A stretch of 64,000 bases of DNA. Source: Nocardia transvalensis NBRC 15921. Its GTDB lineage: Bacteria > Actinomycetota > Actinomycetes > Mycobacteriales > Mycobacteriaceae. Below, piece after piece: positions 16,735-24,704 of this stretch. Under the pieces are notes generated by a model. It did no database searches and had not been told where the DNA came from. It was given only the letters and a program-made list of their open reading frames with translations. The position numbers and the translations under genes are program-made. The stretch is from the NCBI RefSeq assembly GCF_000308875.1, contig NZ_BAGL01000055.1:1-64000 (forward strand), read 5' to 3'. The first letter of the stretch is position 1, and every line of letters begins with the position of its first letter.

Positions 16735-16951
16735 CCCGACACGCGGTAGGGCGACAGTTCGGCGATTCGAATCCGAATGGCATCCAGGCCCGCAGGAATG
16801 CACAGATATCAACGTGGCTCGAAAGCCTGCTGTGCGGCCGACACCATTTAACTGTCGATATCGGCGAATACCTGCACAATAGCGGTGTTATTAGCCCTCC
16901 ATGCCCGCCGAAATATGTCACTTATTCATTCCGGCTGATAGCATCCGCGCC

Positions 16952-17407
16952 GTGATTCAACGATTTATACGGACAACCTTGATGTACAGCGCCCCGATCG
17001 CCGCGGCCGCCGGTGTGGCGCTCGCCCCCGCCGGTGTGGCTTCCGGCCAAGACGCATTGCAGCCGCCCGCCGCCGAATTCTCCGCCGAGAACGGGGGCGG
17101 GGTATACGCGAAGATCCAGAACCCGAACGATCGAGGCGTGTGCTGGGCCGAGAACGCGGACACCGGCGCGCTCTTCAATATCGGCAGCTCCTACCAGACA
17201 TTGAGCACGGAAGAATCGGTGGCGGCCCCCGGCCGGACCAATTTCGTCTCGCTGCGCGGCCTCGACAACGGCCCGGCGCATGTGATCGGCCGCTGCGCCG
17301 ACAACTATCCGCAGTCGGCGAATGATCCCACAGCATCGGCCACCGAGGTCGCCACGGTCGAGGTGACCGGCGCCGGAATTCCGCTGACCGGCAGCGCCGG
17401 CCGCTGA
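16952..17407 (+). CDS. Small secreted protein of unknown function
   Basis: I propose a GTG start at 16952, which gives a basic start (VIQRFIRTT) followed by a hydrophobic stretch (MYSAPIAAAAGVALAPAGVA), a typical signal peptide. An ATG at 16982 would also serve. The mature part of about 115 residues has two cysteines (GVCWAENAD, GRCADNYP) that could form a disulfide. I do not recognise the family. A strong hairpin terminator follows. The 217 bases upstream (16735-16951) show nothing else. Confidence 0.65.
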   Translation: MIQRFIRTTLMYSAPIAAAAGVALAPAGVASGQDALQPPAAEFSAENGGGVYAKIQNPNDRGVCWAENADTGALFNIGSSYQTLSTEESVAAPGRTNFVSLRGLDNGPAHVIGRCADNYPQSANDPTASATEVATVEVTGAGIPLTGSAGR

Positions 17408-17436
17408 CCGTCCCGCGCGAAGTTCATCGAGTGTGA

Positions 17437-17464
17437 CTGCCGGGTGGGTCCCCTCACCCGGCAG
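17437..17464 (+). terminator. Hairpin terminator after the secreted-protein gene
   Basis: CTGCCGGGTG and CACCCGGCAG are perfect 10-base arms around an 8-base loop, 30 bases after the stop codon. There is no clear T-run, which is common in high-GC actinobacteria. Confidence 0.65.
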
Positions 17465-17558
17465 CGGGACCGACGCACCTACGACAATCGCGTAATCCGG
17501 ATGCACCGTCCAGCCCACGATTCAGCGGAATACAGGACTCCGGCAGACGTCTCACCAG

Positions 17559-18182
17559 CTAGGGCGAACTCGTTCCGCGCGGCGGCAGTGGTGCGGACAC
17601 GGGTGAGGCGTGGAACGCTGGAATCACGAGTGCGGCGAAGCGGCGCGACGCCGCGATTCGTGCTACGGGTGTGCTCGCGTGGAGGCCGTCGTTGGCCGTG
17701 ATCACGGCGATCAGGTCGTCGACCACGACGCCGGGGCGCAGGCGGCCGGTGTCTTCGACCCGGCGGATCAGGTCGGCCGCGGATGTCAGCGACGACGTGC
17801 GGAGTGCGGCGAAGTCGATCGCGCGCGGGAAGGTGGACTTCACGGCCGCGGTGAAGCCGTGGTCGAGTGCTCGCAGCTCACAGAGCTTCGTGAGGGTGTG
17901 GCAGAAGCCGTTCCAGGGGTCAGCGTCGGCGAGTCCGTCGGCCATCGCGGACCGCCATGCGTGCGTCCGGTCGGTGAACACCTCGGCGATCAGTATCTGC
18001 TTGGTCGGGAAGTGGCGGTAGACGGTCGCGGGCCCGACCTCGGCGCGGCGGGCGATCTCCCGGATCGCCACGTCCAGGCCGACAGTGACGAACACCGCGC
18101 GGGCCACATCGATGATGTGGTCACGGTTGTCCTGGGCATCCGAACGCGGGCTGCGAGGCAAACGAGCGGTCACCGCTCTCAC
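17559..18182 (-). CDS. TetR/AcrR family transcriptional regulator
   Basis: The N-terminal DNA-binding domain is clear (IIDVARAVFVTVGLDVAIREI, then VGPATVYRHFPTKQILI), with a C-terminal domain of the TetR_C_33 type. A GTG at 18182 or 18173 is the likely start, as no ATG lies near the domain. A perfect small palindrome covers this start, suggesting self-repression. It is divergent from the methyltransferase gene at 18289. Confidence 0.85.
   Translation of the reverse strand: MRAVTARLPRSPRSDAQDNRDHIIDVARAVFVTVGLDVAIREIARRAEVGPATVYRHFPTKQILIAEVFTDRTHAWRSAMADGLADADPWNGFCHTLTKLCELRALDHGFTAAVKSTFPRAIDFAALRTSSLTSAADLIRRVEDTGRLRPGVVVDDLIAVITANDGLHASTPVARIAASRRFAALVIPAFHASPVSAPLPPRGTSSP
18164..18178. 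promoter_or_regulatory. Palindrome over the TetR start codon
   Basis: GAGCGGT-C-ACCGCTC has perfect 7-base arms and lies on the probable GTG starts of the TetR gene. It may be an autoregulatory operator, but a chance palindrome in GC-rich coding DNA is possible. Confidence 0.35.
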
Positions 18183-18288
18183 TTTCGTCGATCGGGCAGG
18201 AATCCCCGTTACGGTCCACTGGTCGGTCCTCGCGCGCAAGCCGATCCGGCCGATCTACGACGAATTCACCGAGGGGACAACGCACTAC

Positions 18289-19275
18289 ATGACTTCCACC
18301 AGGCACGACGGCGACACCTGGGACCTGGCATCCAGCGTCGGCGCGACCGCCACCATGGCCGCCGCGACCCGGGCGATAGCCACCCGTACCGATCGGGCGC
18401 TCATCGACGACCCGTTCGCCGAACCGCTGGTCCGGGCGGTCGGCATCGACTTCCTCACCCGGCTGGCGACGGGCGAGGTGGCCCCCGACGGCCTGGTCGA
18501 GCAGGCGGCGATCGACGGGGCCAAGGTCCGCACCAGGTTCTACGACGAGTTCTTCCTCGCTGCGGTGGACGCGGGCATCACGCAGGCCGTGATCCTGGCA
18601 TCGGGATTGGACTCCCGCGCGTACCGGCTGCCTTGGCCGACCGGAACCGTGGTGTACGAGGTCGATCAGCCGCAGGTCGTGGACTTCAAGACCCGGACGC
18701 TGACCGACCTGCGCGCGACGCCCACCGCCGAGCGGCGAGTGGCCGCGGTCGATCTGCGCGACGACTGGCCCGCCGTCCTGCGCGCCGCCGGATTCGACCC
18801 GGCGCGGCCGACCGCGTGGAGCGCCGAGGGGCTACTCGGCTACCTGCCGCCCGAGGCGCAGGATCTGTTGCTGGACACCATCACCGAACTCAGCGCGCCG
18901 GGCAGCCGGGTGGCCACCGAGAGCCGTCCCAACCCGCGCCCGGGCGAGGACGAGACGACGAAGAAGACCCTGGACCACATTTCCCGACGCTGGCGCGCGC
19001 ACGGTTTCGACCCCGATATGGCACGGCTGCGATATTTCGGTGAGCGCAACGAAGCGGCCCCGTACCTGACCGGCCGCGGCTGGGCACTGAACACGATCAC
19101 CAACCGAGACCTGTTCGCCGCCAACGGCCTTCCACCCCTGACCGACGACGACTTGCGCATGGGCGATGTCCTCTATGTCAGCGGCACGCTGGTGGATTCC
19201 TGCGCGGTCATGGAGGATTGGGGCCATTATGAATCCACAGGATCTCGCAGCACGGTTGAGCGATCTGGCGCGTGA
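18289..19275 (+). CDS. Class I SAM-dependent methyltransferase (TIGR00027-type)
   Basis: A 328-residue member of the leucine-carboxyl-methyltransferase-like family abundant in mycobacteria and nocardiae. Recognisable features are MAAATRAIATRTDRALIDDPFAEPLV at the front, ILASGLDSRAYRL (the SAM loop), VYEVDQPQVVDFK and SAEGLLGYLPP. The start ATG follows GAGGGG at a longish spacing. Substrate is unknown; related enzymes O-methylate small acids. The 3' end overlaps the next gene by 47 bases, so the two are probably one transcript. Confidence 0.88.
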   Translation: MTSTRHDGDTWDLASSVGATATMAAATRAIATRTDRALIDDPFAEPLVRAVGIDFLTRLATGEVAPDGLVEQAAIDGAKVRTRFYDEFFLAAVDAGITQAVILASGLDSRAYRLPWPTGTVVYEVDQPQVVDFKTRTLTDLRATPTAERRVAAVDLRDDWPAVLRAAGFDPARPTAWSAEGLLGYLPPEAQDLLLDTITELSAPGSRVATESRPNPRPGEDETTKKTLDHISRRWRAHGFDPDMARLRYFGERNEAAPYLTGRGWALNTITNRDLFAANGLPPLTDDDLRMGDVLYVSGTLVDSCAVMEDWGHYESTGSRSTVERSGA

Positions 19276-19915
19276 CCTGCAAGCAAAGGACGATGTCGAC
19301 GAGACCCTCCAGGGCATAGTCGACGCCGCCGTGCACACGGTGCCCGGAGCCGGTTACGCGGGCCTGTCCGTGGTGCGCGGGCGGGACACGATGAGCACTC
19401 CCATCGCCTCGGCCGACCTGGTCCACGAGGTCGACCGAGCGCAGATCGACTTCGCACAGGGCCCCTGCATGGACGCCCTGTACGACAAACACACGGTGTC
19501 ACTGCCGGACATGGGCGCGGAACAGCGCTGGCCCCTCTTCGCCGCCCGGGCCGTCGAACTCGGCATCGGAAGTATGCTGTCGTTCCAGCTCTACGTCACC
19601 GGCAACGACCTCGGAGCACTCAATCTCTACGCGCACGAGATCGGTGCCTTCACCCCCGAATCCGAACGGGTCGGCCTGCTGTTCGCCGCGCACGCCGCCG
19701 TCGCGATGGCCGACGCCCAGCACGCCGCGCATCTGGCCCTGGCGCTGGATACCCGCGACCTGATCGGGCAGGCCAAAGGCATCCTCATGGAACGCTACAA
19801 ACTCAGCCCCGACCAAGCATTCGCCCTGCTCGTGCGCGCCAGCCAGCACACCAACACCAAACTCGCCCAGATCGCCGACAACCTCGCCCGCACCGGCCAC
19901 CTGCCGGGCCCCTGA
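19229..19915 (+). CDS. GAF-ANTAR antitermination regulator
   Basis: A 228-residue protein with an N-terminal GAF sensor domain (residues about 25-160, with DFAQGPCMDALY) and a C-terminal ANTAR RNA-binding domain (LIGQAKGILMERYKLSPDQAF), which binds tandem RNA hairpins to prevent termination. I start at the ATG at 19229, just before the GAF domain. It overlaps the methyltransferase by 47 bases. Such proteins are common in actinobacteria and often respond to redox or small ligands. Its RNA target is not visible nearby. Confidence 0.92.
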   Translation: MNPQDLAARLSDLARDLQAKDDVDETLQGIVDAAVHTVPGAGYAGLSVVRGRDTMSTPIASADLVHEVDRAQIDFAQGPCMDALYDKHTVSLPDMGAEQRWPLFAARAVELGIGSMLSFQLYVTGNDLGALNLYAHEIGAFTPESERVGLLFAAHAAVAMADAQHAAHLALALDTRDLIGQAKGILMERYKLSPDQAFALLVRASQHTNTKLAQIADNLARTGHLPGP

Positions 19916-19961
19916 CGGCCGATCCGGGGATCCGGCGAACCACGCGAGCGGCGGATGTCCG

Positions 19962-19986
19962 GTGTGACCGTGCGTCCGGCGGGTAG
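19962..19986 (+). promoter_or_regulatory. SigF/SigB-type promoter of the first HDO cassette
   Basis: GTGT (19962-19965), exactly 15 bases, then GGGTAG (19981-19986), 9 bases before the ATG. This matches the actinobacterial stress-sigma pattern GTTT-n15-GGGTA with one mismatch. The short distance predicts a leaderless or nearly leaderless transcript. Confidence 0.6.
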
Positions 19987-19995
19987 TCGCCGGTC

Positions 19996-21015
19996 ATGAC
20001 CACCGACTCAGCGTTGGCCGATCCGATCGCCCCGCCCCTGCCGAATCCGCGCGGACCGCTGTCGGCCGCCGTACGCGATGTGCTGCGCGGTACTCCCCCG
20101 GGTTCCGCGCCGGAGATCGCCGCCGCCGATCCGTACGGCGGCGATCTGCATCTGGCGCTGCACATGTGCTACGAAATGCATTACCACGGTTTCGATTCCG
20201 TGGCTCCGGACCGCGAGTGGGATCCGGAGGTACTGCGGCTGCGGGCGGCGCTGGAAGACCGTTTCCTCGCCGCGCTGCGCCGCGATGTCGCCGGTGGCCG
20301 CGACCTCGAGGGCGAATTGGATCTGCTGGTCACCGAGCCGAAGGAGGCGAGCGGCGTCGGGGCGTTCCTCACCGAAGAGGGCCGGTGGTGGCACCTGCGC
20401 GAGTACTTCGCGCACCGATCGATCTACCACCTCAGGGAGGCCGACCCGTACGCGTGGGTGATCCCCCGGCTGCGCGGACACGCCAAGGCGGCGCTCGTGG
20501 CGGTGGAATTCGACGAGTTCGGCGGCGGCCGCGGCGACCGCGTGCACGCGCGGCTGTTCGCCGACCTGCTCGCCGGGGCCGAGATGTCCCCGGACTATCT
20601 GCACTACCTGGACGTGGCGGCCGCGCCGATGCTCGCGCTGGTCAACATGATGTCGCTGTTCGGGCTGCACGCCAGCCGGCGGGGCGCGCTGGTCGGGCAT
20701 TTCGCGACCGTGGAGATCACCTCGCCGCCAGCCGCCCGGCGCATGGCCGACACACTGCGCCGCCTCGGCGCGGATCCGGCCTGCGTGCACTTCTACACCG
20801 AGCACATCGAGGCCGACGCCGTACACGAACAGGTGATGCGGCGCGAGGTGATCGGCGACCTGCTCCGGCAGGACCCCGACCTGCTGCCGTCGGTGGTCTT
20901 CGGCATCCAGGCCACCAACCTGCTGGAAGACCGGATCGAACGTCATCTGCTCGACGACAGCTGGCGCCGCGGCCGCACCTCGCTGCATACGCCCCGACCG
21001 GGCGCGGCGGGTTGA
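19996..21015 (+). CDS. Haem-oxygenase-like diiron oxidase family protein, cassette copy 1
   Basis: A 339-residue all-helical protein of the iron-containing redox enzyme (HDO, haem-oxygenase-like dimetal oxidase) type. Candidate metal residues lie in conserved helices: E136, H140 and H145 (REYFAHRSIYH), E171-E174 (VEFDEFGGG) and H270-x3-D274-x2-H277 (EHIEADAVHEQ). Known HDO enzymes use two irons and O2 for decarboxylation, N-oxidation or C-C cleavage. It heads a cassette with a NPPY methyltransferase and a CDGSH protein, and a second copy exists at 47624-48637. Residues 149-187 share 36 of 39 positions with that copy. Substrate unknown. Confidence 0.85.
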   Translation: MTTDSALADPIAPPLPNPRGPLSAAVRDVLRGTPPGSAPEIAAADPYGGDLHLALHMCYEMHYHGFDSVAPDREWDPEVLRLRAALEDRFLAALRRDVAGGRDLEGELDLLVTEPKEASGVGAFLTEEGRWWHLREYFAHRSIYHLREADPYAWVIPRLRGHAKAALVAVEFDEFGGGRGDRVHARLFADLLAGAEMSPDYLHYLDVAAAPMLALVNMMSLFGLHASRRGALVGHFATVEITSPPAARRMADTLRRLGADPACVHFYTEHIEADAVHEQVMRREVIGDLLRQDPDLLPSVVFGIQATNLLEDRIERHLLDDSWRRGRTSLHTPRPGAAG

Positions 21016-21033
21016 ACCGGGTTATCCGGGTAG
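21010..21033 (+). promoter_or_regulatory. GGGTAG element before the cassette methyltransferase
   Basis: GGGTAG at 21028-21033 is preceded by GGTT at 21010-21013 (14-base spacing) and followed by TCGCCGATCATG. The stretch repeats the 17 bases found before the HDO gene (GGGTAGTCGCCGGTCATG) almost exactly. It may be an internal promoter of the same type, or a duplicated translation start region. Confidence 0.4.
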
Positions 21034-21042
21034 TCGCCGATC

Positions 21043-21702
21043 ATGATGTTGTTCCGCGCGCCGGGCGTCTATCGCCCGCAGGCCGACACCGAACTGCTGA
21101 TGCGAGCCGTGGCCGCCGCGTCGATACCGCGCGAGCCGCGAGTGCTCGATGTGTGTACCGGCACCGGCGTCCTCGCCCTGCACGCACGCCGACTCGGGGC
21201 GAAAACCGTTACCGCCGTGGACATCTCACGAGCCGCGCTGCTGTCGGCGTGGCTCAACAGCCGCGCCCGCGGGCAGCGAGTCGAATTGCTGCGCGGTGAT
21301 TTCACCCGGATGACATGGCCACGGCCGTTCGACGTCGTGGTGGCCAATCCGCCCTACGTCCCCGGCCCGTCCGTCACACCGCCGCGCCGCGCGCGGGACC
21401 GCGCCTGGGAAGCGGGGCCCGACGGCCGGGCGGTACTGGACCCGCTGTGCGAGATGCTGCCCGGCCTGCTCGCCGACCACGGCACCGCGCTGATCGTCCA
21501 CTCCGGGATGTGCGGGCCCGATCGAACCCTGCACCAGCTGCGCGACGGTGGCCTCAAGGCCGCGGTGGTGGCCCGCGAGACGACCGCGTACGGGCCCGTC
21601 CTGCGACGCCGCGCCCGCTGGCTGGAAGCCGCCGGGCACGCCGCCCCGCACCACAACCACGAGGAACTGGTGGTCATCCGTGCCGACCGACCCACAACCT
21701 GA
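21043..21702 (+). CDS. NPPY methyltransferase (HemK2/MTQ2-like), cassette copy 1
   Basis: A 219-residue SAM-dependent methyltransferase. The SAM loop is DVCTGTGVLALHARR and the acidic strand TAVDIS. The catalytic NPPY sits in VVVANPPYVPGP, the motif of enzymes that methylate an amide or amino nitrogen, such as the glutamine of release factors. The N-terminal start (PGVYRPQADTELL) is shared with copy 2 (PGVYRPQHDTWLL). It lies 27 bases after the HDO gene and overlaps the CDGSH gene by 23 bases. Whether it acts on a protein or a small molecule is not known. Confidence 0.87.
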   Translation: MMLFRAPGVYRPQADTELLMRAVAAASIPREPRVLDVCTGTGVLALHARRLGAKTVTAVDISRAALLSAWLNSRARGQRVELLRGDFTRMTWPRPFDVVVANPPYVPGPSVTPPRRARDRAWEAGPDGRAVLDPLCEMLPGLLADHGTALIVHSGMCGPDRTLHQLRDGGLKAAVVARETTAYGPVLRRRARWLEAAGHAAPHHNHEELVVIRADRPTT

Positions 21703-21889
21703 ACCACGCCGCGTCCGGCTCACCGCCGAAGGCCCGGCTCTCATCGACGGACCGGTCGACCTGGTCACCGACGACGGCACCGTGCTGCACTGCGACCGGT
21801 TCACCGTCGCGGTCTGCCAGTGCCGGCGCTCCAAGATCTACCCCCTGTGCGACACCAGCCACCGCAAGCACCGCCGACGCCCCCAATAG
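21680..21889 (+). CDS. CDGSH iron-sulfur protein, cassette copy 1
   Basis: A 69-residue protein with a GTG start inside the end of the methyltransferase gene. The [2Fe-2S] ligands are C46, C48, C57 and H61 in VCQCRRSKIYPLCDTSH, a CDGSH-type site with CDTSH in place of CDGSH. Such proteins accept or donate electrons or clusters, so it may supply electrons to the diiron oxidase. Copy 2 has the same length, the same GTG start, the same overlap and 49 of 69 identical residues by eye. Confidence 0.88.
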   Translation: MPTDPQPEPRRVRLTAEGPALIDGPVDLVTDDGTVLHCDRFTVAVCQCRRSKIYPLCDTSHRKHRRRPQ

Positions 21890-21909
21890 CGGTCAAAGAT
21901 CTTCTCCCA

Positions 21910-21923
21910 CACCGATATCGGTG
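21910..21923. promoter_or_regulatory. Perfect 14-base palindrome CACCGATATCGGTG
   Basis: It lies between the CDGSH gene and the SPW gene promoter. It could be an operator for the SPW gene or a weak hairpin terminator of the cassette. Confidence 0.4.
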
Positions 21924-21934
21924 ATTCGAACCGC

Positions 21935-21959
21935 GATTCGTCGACCTCGGACCGGGTAG
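21935..21959 (+). promoter_or_regulatory. SigF/SigB-type promoter of the SPW gene
   Basis: GATT (21935-21938), 15 bases, GGGTAG (21954-21959), about 50 bases before the SPW start. The -10 is perfect and the -35 has one mismatch to GTTT. Confidence 0.55.
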
Positions 21960-22012
21960 CCCGAGACTGCCGCCCCCGGGCGGCCCATCGATAACCTGGG
22001 AAGGAGACTCCG

Positions 22013-22459
22013 ATGGCCAACACACCACACTCCAGCGCGCTCGACCCGACGCGGGACGCCCGTGGCGGCGTGCCGGCGATTACCATCGACGGGCTGATAC
22101 TGCTGGCCGGACTGTTCACGGCCATCACGCCGTGGGTGGTGGACGATTTCGCCGCCGCGCAGCGGCTGGTGGTCCAGAACCTCGTACTCGGGATCGCCGT
22201 GGCCGTGATCGGCCTGGTGATGACCGCGGTGCCCGCGCGCGGCTACGGCCTGAGCTGGGCGCTCATCCCCCTCGGCGTGTGGGGAATCATCAGCCCGTGG
22301 ATCGTCGACCAGCGCCCGGACGGCGTGCTCTGGACGAATGTGATCATGGGCGCGATCATCGCCGTGCTCGGCCTGGCGGCCGCGGGACTGCTGGTCACCG
22401 CCTTCGCCGCCCTGCGACGCCCGCGCCACGCTCCGGTCCAGGCGCAACCGAGCCACTGA
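22013..22459 (+). CDS. SPW-repeat membrane protein
   Basis: A 148-residue membrane protein of two SPW repeats, each a pair of helices with the signature Pro-Trp (ITPWVVDDF near residue 40, ISPWIVDQRP near residue 95). Four membrane segments are visible. A strong GAAGGAG ribosome site precedes the ATG. SPW proteins occur widely in actinobacteria without a known role; the stress-sigma promoter upstream suggests a general stress protein. A strong hairpin follows. Confidence 0.88.
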   Translation: MANTPHSSALDPTRDARGGVPAITIDGLILLAGLFTAITPWVVDDFAAAQRLVVQNLVLGIAVAVIGLVMTAVPARGYGLSWALIPLGVWGIISPWIVDQRPDGVLWTNVIMGAIIAVLGLAAAGLLVTAFAALRRPRHAPVQAQPSH

Positions 22460-22515
22460 CCCCGATACCCCGGTGATCCGGCCACCAGCCGACGATCACC
22501 GGGCCGGCAGCATCC

Positions 22516-22552
22516 GACGTGGATCGCGAACCACGAGTTCGCGATCCACGTC
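22516..22552. terminator. Strong hairpin between convergent SPW and decarboxylase genes
   Basis: Perfect 15-base arms (22516-22530 and 22538-22552) around a 7-base loop. It lies 57 bases after the SPW stop on the plus strand and beyond the tandem repeat on the minus strand, so it can act as a two-way terminator. Confidence 0.75.
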
Positions 22553-22600
22553 CGTGTAATTGCCATCGGCATCCGCCGTCACGCGGGGTTGCCGATCCAC

Positions 22601-22762
22601 GACGCGGAGCACACGAGGTCGCCGACCCACGCGGGGCACACGAGGTCGCCGACCCACGCGGGGCACACGAAGTTGCCGACCCACGCGGGGCACACGAAGT
22701 TGCCGACCCACGCGGGGCACACGAGGTCGCCGACCCACGCGGGGCACGCGGGGTGGCCGACC
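22601..22762. repeat. 27-base minisatellite, six tandem copies
   Basis: Six head-to-tail 27-base units (22601, 22628, 22655, 22682, 22709 and 22736) have no spacers; degenerate partial copies flank them (22580-22599 and after 22763). Each unit reads cacgcggggcacacgaggtc plus gccgacc, with small variants: units 3 and 4 share agttg for ggtcg, and unit 6 is more diverged. The length is a multiple of three, but no supported gene covers it. It lies just past the stop of the decarboxylase gene, in the 320-base gap 22460-22779. Confidence 0.9.
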
Positions 22763-22779
22763 CACGCGGGGGTTGCCGA

Positions 22780-24252
22780 TCAGCGCGTGGTCACTCGGAT
22801 CGTGCGCAGCCGCGGGTCGGCCGGATCGGGCACGTTCATTCCCGCCTCCAGCCCGGAGCGCAGGTACTCGACGACCGCGGCATCGATGCGCTCGCCGGGA
22901 ACGATCACGGGAATGCCGGGCGGGTACGGCGTGACCTGCTCGCCGGCGATCCGGCCGGGCGCCTCCGCGAGCGGGACCGCCTCGCAGGGCCCGAAGAACG
23001 CGTCCCGCGGGCGCAGGACCGTTTCCAGTTCCAGTTCGCCCGGCGACGGGAGCCGCATGCGCGGGGCGGGCGGTCCACTCCATTGCTCCCGCCATGCCGC
23101 GAGGGCGTCGATCAGGGTGTCGACCGTCTCCTTGCTGTCGGCCGTCGACAGGGTCGCCAGGATCCGCCGGTGATCGCTGAGCCCGACGTCGAGATTTCTC
23201 TTGTCGCGCAACCAGTCCGCCACCTGATAACCGCTCGCGCCGGTCTCCGAGACGTCCATGAGCACCTGGAGGCGATCCAGATCGTGGGATGCCTCGACGC
23301 CGAGCAGTTCGTCGGCCATGACCGTGATCCCCGGGATGCGCGCCGCCTCCGCCCGGGCGTACCCGGCGGTGGCGAGAGCGGCGTCGAGCAGTGCGCCGCC
23401 GTGCTGCACCATCTGGCGGCGCCAGCCGTCCATCGCCGCGTACAGCAGGACGTTCGGACTGGTCGTCATCAGCAGATCGGCACACAGCTTCAGCCGGTCG
23501 CGGTCGACCAGATCGCCCTGGACATGGAAGACCGAGCCCTGCTCGAAACCGGCGCCCATCTTGTGCACGCTCACCACGCACACGTCGGCGCCCGCATCCA
23601 TCGCCCAGGTGGGCAGCTCGTCGTGGAAGGGCAGGTGCGCGCCCCAAGCCTCGTCGATGATCAGCGGTTTGCCGCGCTCGTGGCAGACGCGCGCGATGCC
23701 CTCGATATCCGCGCAGGTCCCGTACGGGCTGGGGCTGACGATCAGCGCGCCGGCGGCCTCGGGGTGGCGTTCCCATGCCGCGCGCACCTGCTCGGGTGAC
23801 GGTGGATGCGACAGATGCCGCTCCGCATCCCAGCGCGGGGTCACCCAGTAGGGCCGCACACCCGAGAACACCAGGCCCGCGACGATCGACTTGTGACTGT
23901 CCCGGCCGACGAGCAGCCCGCCGTCACCGCCGGCCACCGCCAGCATCGCGGCCTTGACCGACAGCGAACTGCCGCACGTGGAGAAGAACGCCGCCTCCGC
24001 GCCCACCGCGTCGGCCATCAGGGATTCGGCCTCGGACAGGTAGCCGTGGCGCGAGCGCCGGTCGTCGAGTCCCGGCGATGCCAGGACGTCGGCTGACAGT
24101 CCGTCGCCCAGGACCTCCCGCACGCGGCGGTCCGCTCCCCTGCCCTGCCGGTGTCCCGGCGGCGTGAACCCGTACCGTCCCGTCCGCCGATATTCCGCCA
24201 GCGCCTCCAGCACCGGTGCGCGCGTGTGATCGGCCGCCCGGGTCCCTGTCAC
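22780..24252 (-). CDS. Orn/Lys/Arg decarboxylase family PLP enzyme
   Basis: About 490 residues. The aspartate-aminotransferase fold of basic amino-acid decarboxylases is clear: FFSTCGSSLSVKAAMLA (PLP phosphate site), IIDEAWGAHLPFH and the PLP lysine in SVHKMGAGFEQGS. The C-terminal domain carries VTPYPPGIPVIVPGE. It would decarboxylate lysine, arginine or ornithine to a polyamine or cadaverine, consuming a proton. I start at the GTG at 24252, after GGAGAGGGG; the open frame extends further but loses similarity. A perfect stress-sigma promoter lies about 40 bases upstream, suggesting a role in acid or general stress. Confidence 0.9.
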   Translation of the reverse strand: MTGTRAADHTRAPVLEALAEYRRTGRYGFTPPGHRQGRGADRRVREVLGDGLSADVLASPGLDDRRSRHGYLSEAESLMADAVGAEAAFFSTCGSSLSVKAAMLAVAGGDGGLLVGRDSHKSIVAGLVFSGVRPYWVTPRWDAERHLSHPPSPEQVRAAWERHPEAAGALIVSPSPYGTCADIEGIARVCHERGKPLIIDEAWGAHLPFHDELPTWAMDAGADVCVVSVHKMGAGFEQGSVFHVQGDLVDRDRLKLCADLLMTTSPNVLLYAAMDGWRRQMVQHGGALLDAALATAGYARAEAARIPGITVMADELLGVEASHDLDRLQVLMDVSETGASGYQVADWLRDKRNLDVGLSDHRRILATLSTADSKETVDTLIDALAAWREQWSGPPAPRMRLPSPGELELETVLRPRDAFFGPCEAVPLAEAPGRIAGEQVTPYPPGIPVIVPGERIDAAVVEYLRSGLEAGMNVPDPADPRLRTIRVTTR

Positions 24253-24296
24253 CGGAATGCACCCCTCTCCCGTTCGCTTGCACCGACGCGGCCGGA

Positions 24297-24321
24297 CTAC
24301 CCGGCGTACCCGCGACCAAAC
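24297..24321 (-). promoter_or_regulatory. SigF/SigB-type promoter of the decarboxylase gene
   Basis: On the minus strand GTTT (24321-24318), exactly 15 bases, then GGGTAG (24302-24297), giving a leader of roughly 37 bases before the GTG. It is a perfect match to GTTT-n15-GGGTAG. Confidence 0.7.
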
Positions 24322-24381
24322 CGGCGGCAGCTCGGGGCGCCGTCCCTCGTGCGTCTCCTGGTGCTCGCGAACACGATTCAC

Positions 24382-24606
24382 TCAGAGCGCGAGGACCAGC
24401 CCGACCGCGGCGACGAGGAACAGGACGGCGATGACGATCGCGACGACAACCGCGGCTATTCCGGTCGGCGGGAAGGAGTTCCGGGTCCGTGGTTCGGGCG
24501 CCGACAGCCCGGATGTCTGCGAGGTCTCGGGCGGAGTGGCCCCCGGCCGCACGCCGCCACCGGCTTCCAAGTCCGGAACTCGTCCCGGATCGGGATCCAT
24601 CGACAT
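24382..24606 (-). CDS. DUF6480-like small membrane protein
   Basis: A 74-residue protein. The N-terminal part is proline-rich (PDPGRVPDLEAGGGVRPG, then TPPETSQTSGLS) and resembles DUF6480. One C-terminal membrane helix follows (GIAAVVVAIVIAVLFLVAAV). Relatives in streptomycetes and nocardiae are small stress-region proteins without known role. A GTGT-n15-GGGTAG promoter lies upstream. The same transcript may continue into the decarboxylase. Confidence 0.75.
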   Translation of the reverse strand: MSMDPDPGRVPDLEAGGGVRPGATPPETSQTSGLSAPEPRTRNSFPPTGIAAVVVAIVIAVLFLVAAVGLVLAL

Positions 24607-24648
24607 GAGGCACTTCCGATCGTGTTGTCCGGTGTTCGTCCCTTCGGC

Positions 24649-24673
24649 CTACCCGGCTCTCCGTCGGCAACAC
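24649..24673 (-). promoter_or_regulatory. SigF/SigB-type promoter of the DUF6480 gene
   Basis: On the minus strand GTGT (24673-24670), 15 bases, GGGTAG (24654-24649), about 43 bases before the ATG. One mismatch to the GTTT -35. Confidence 0.6.
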
Positions 24674-24704
24674 AGGCGGGCCACGGTGTCATCCCCTGCG
24701 CACG

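Noticed and set aside
22580..22790. CRISPR-like repeat array
   Set aside because: The 27-base units are directly adjacent without spacers and no cas genes are present; it is a tandem minisatellite.
22496..23776. Minus-strand frame reading through the tandem repeat
   Set aside because: It overlaps the real decarboxylase in another frame; the repeat translates to low-complexity Arg/Val/Pro only.
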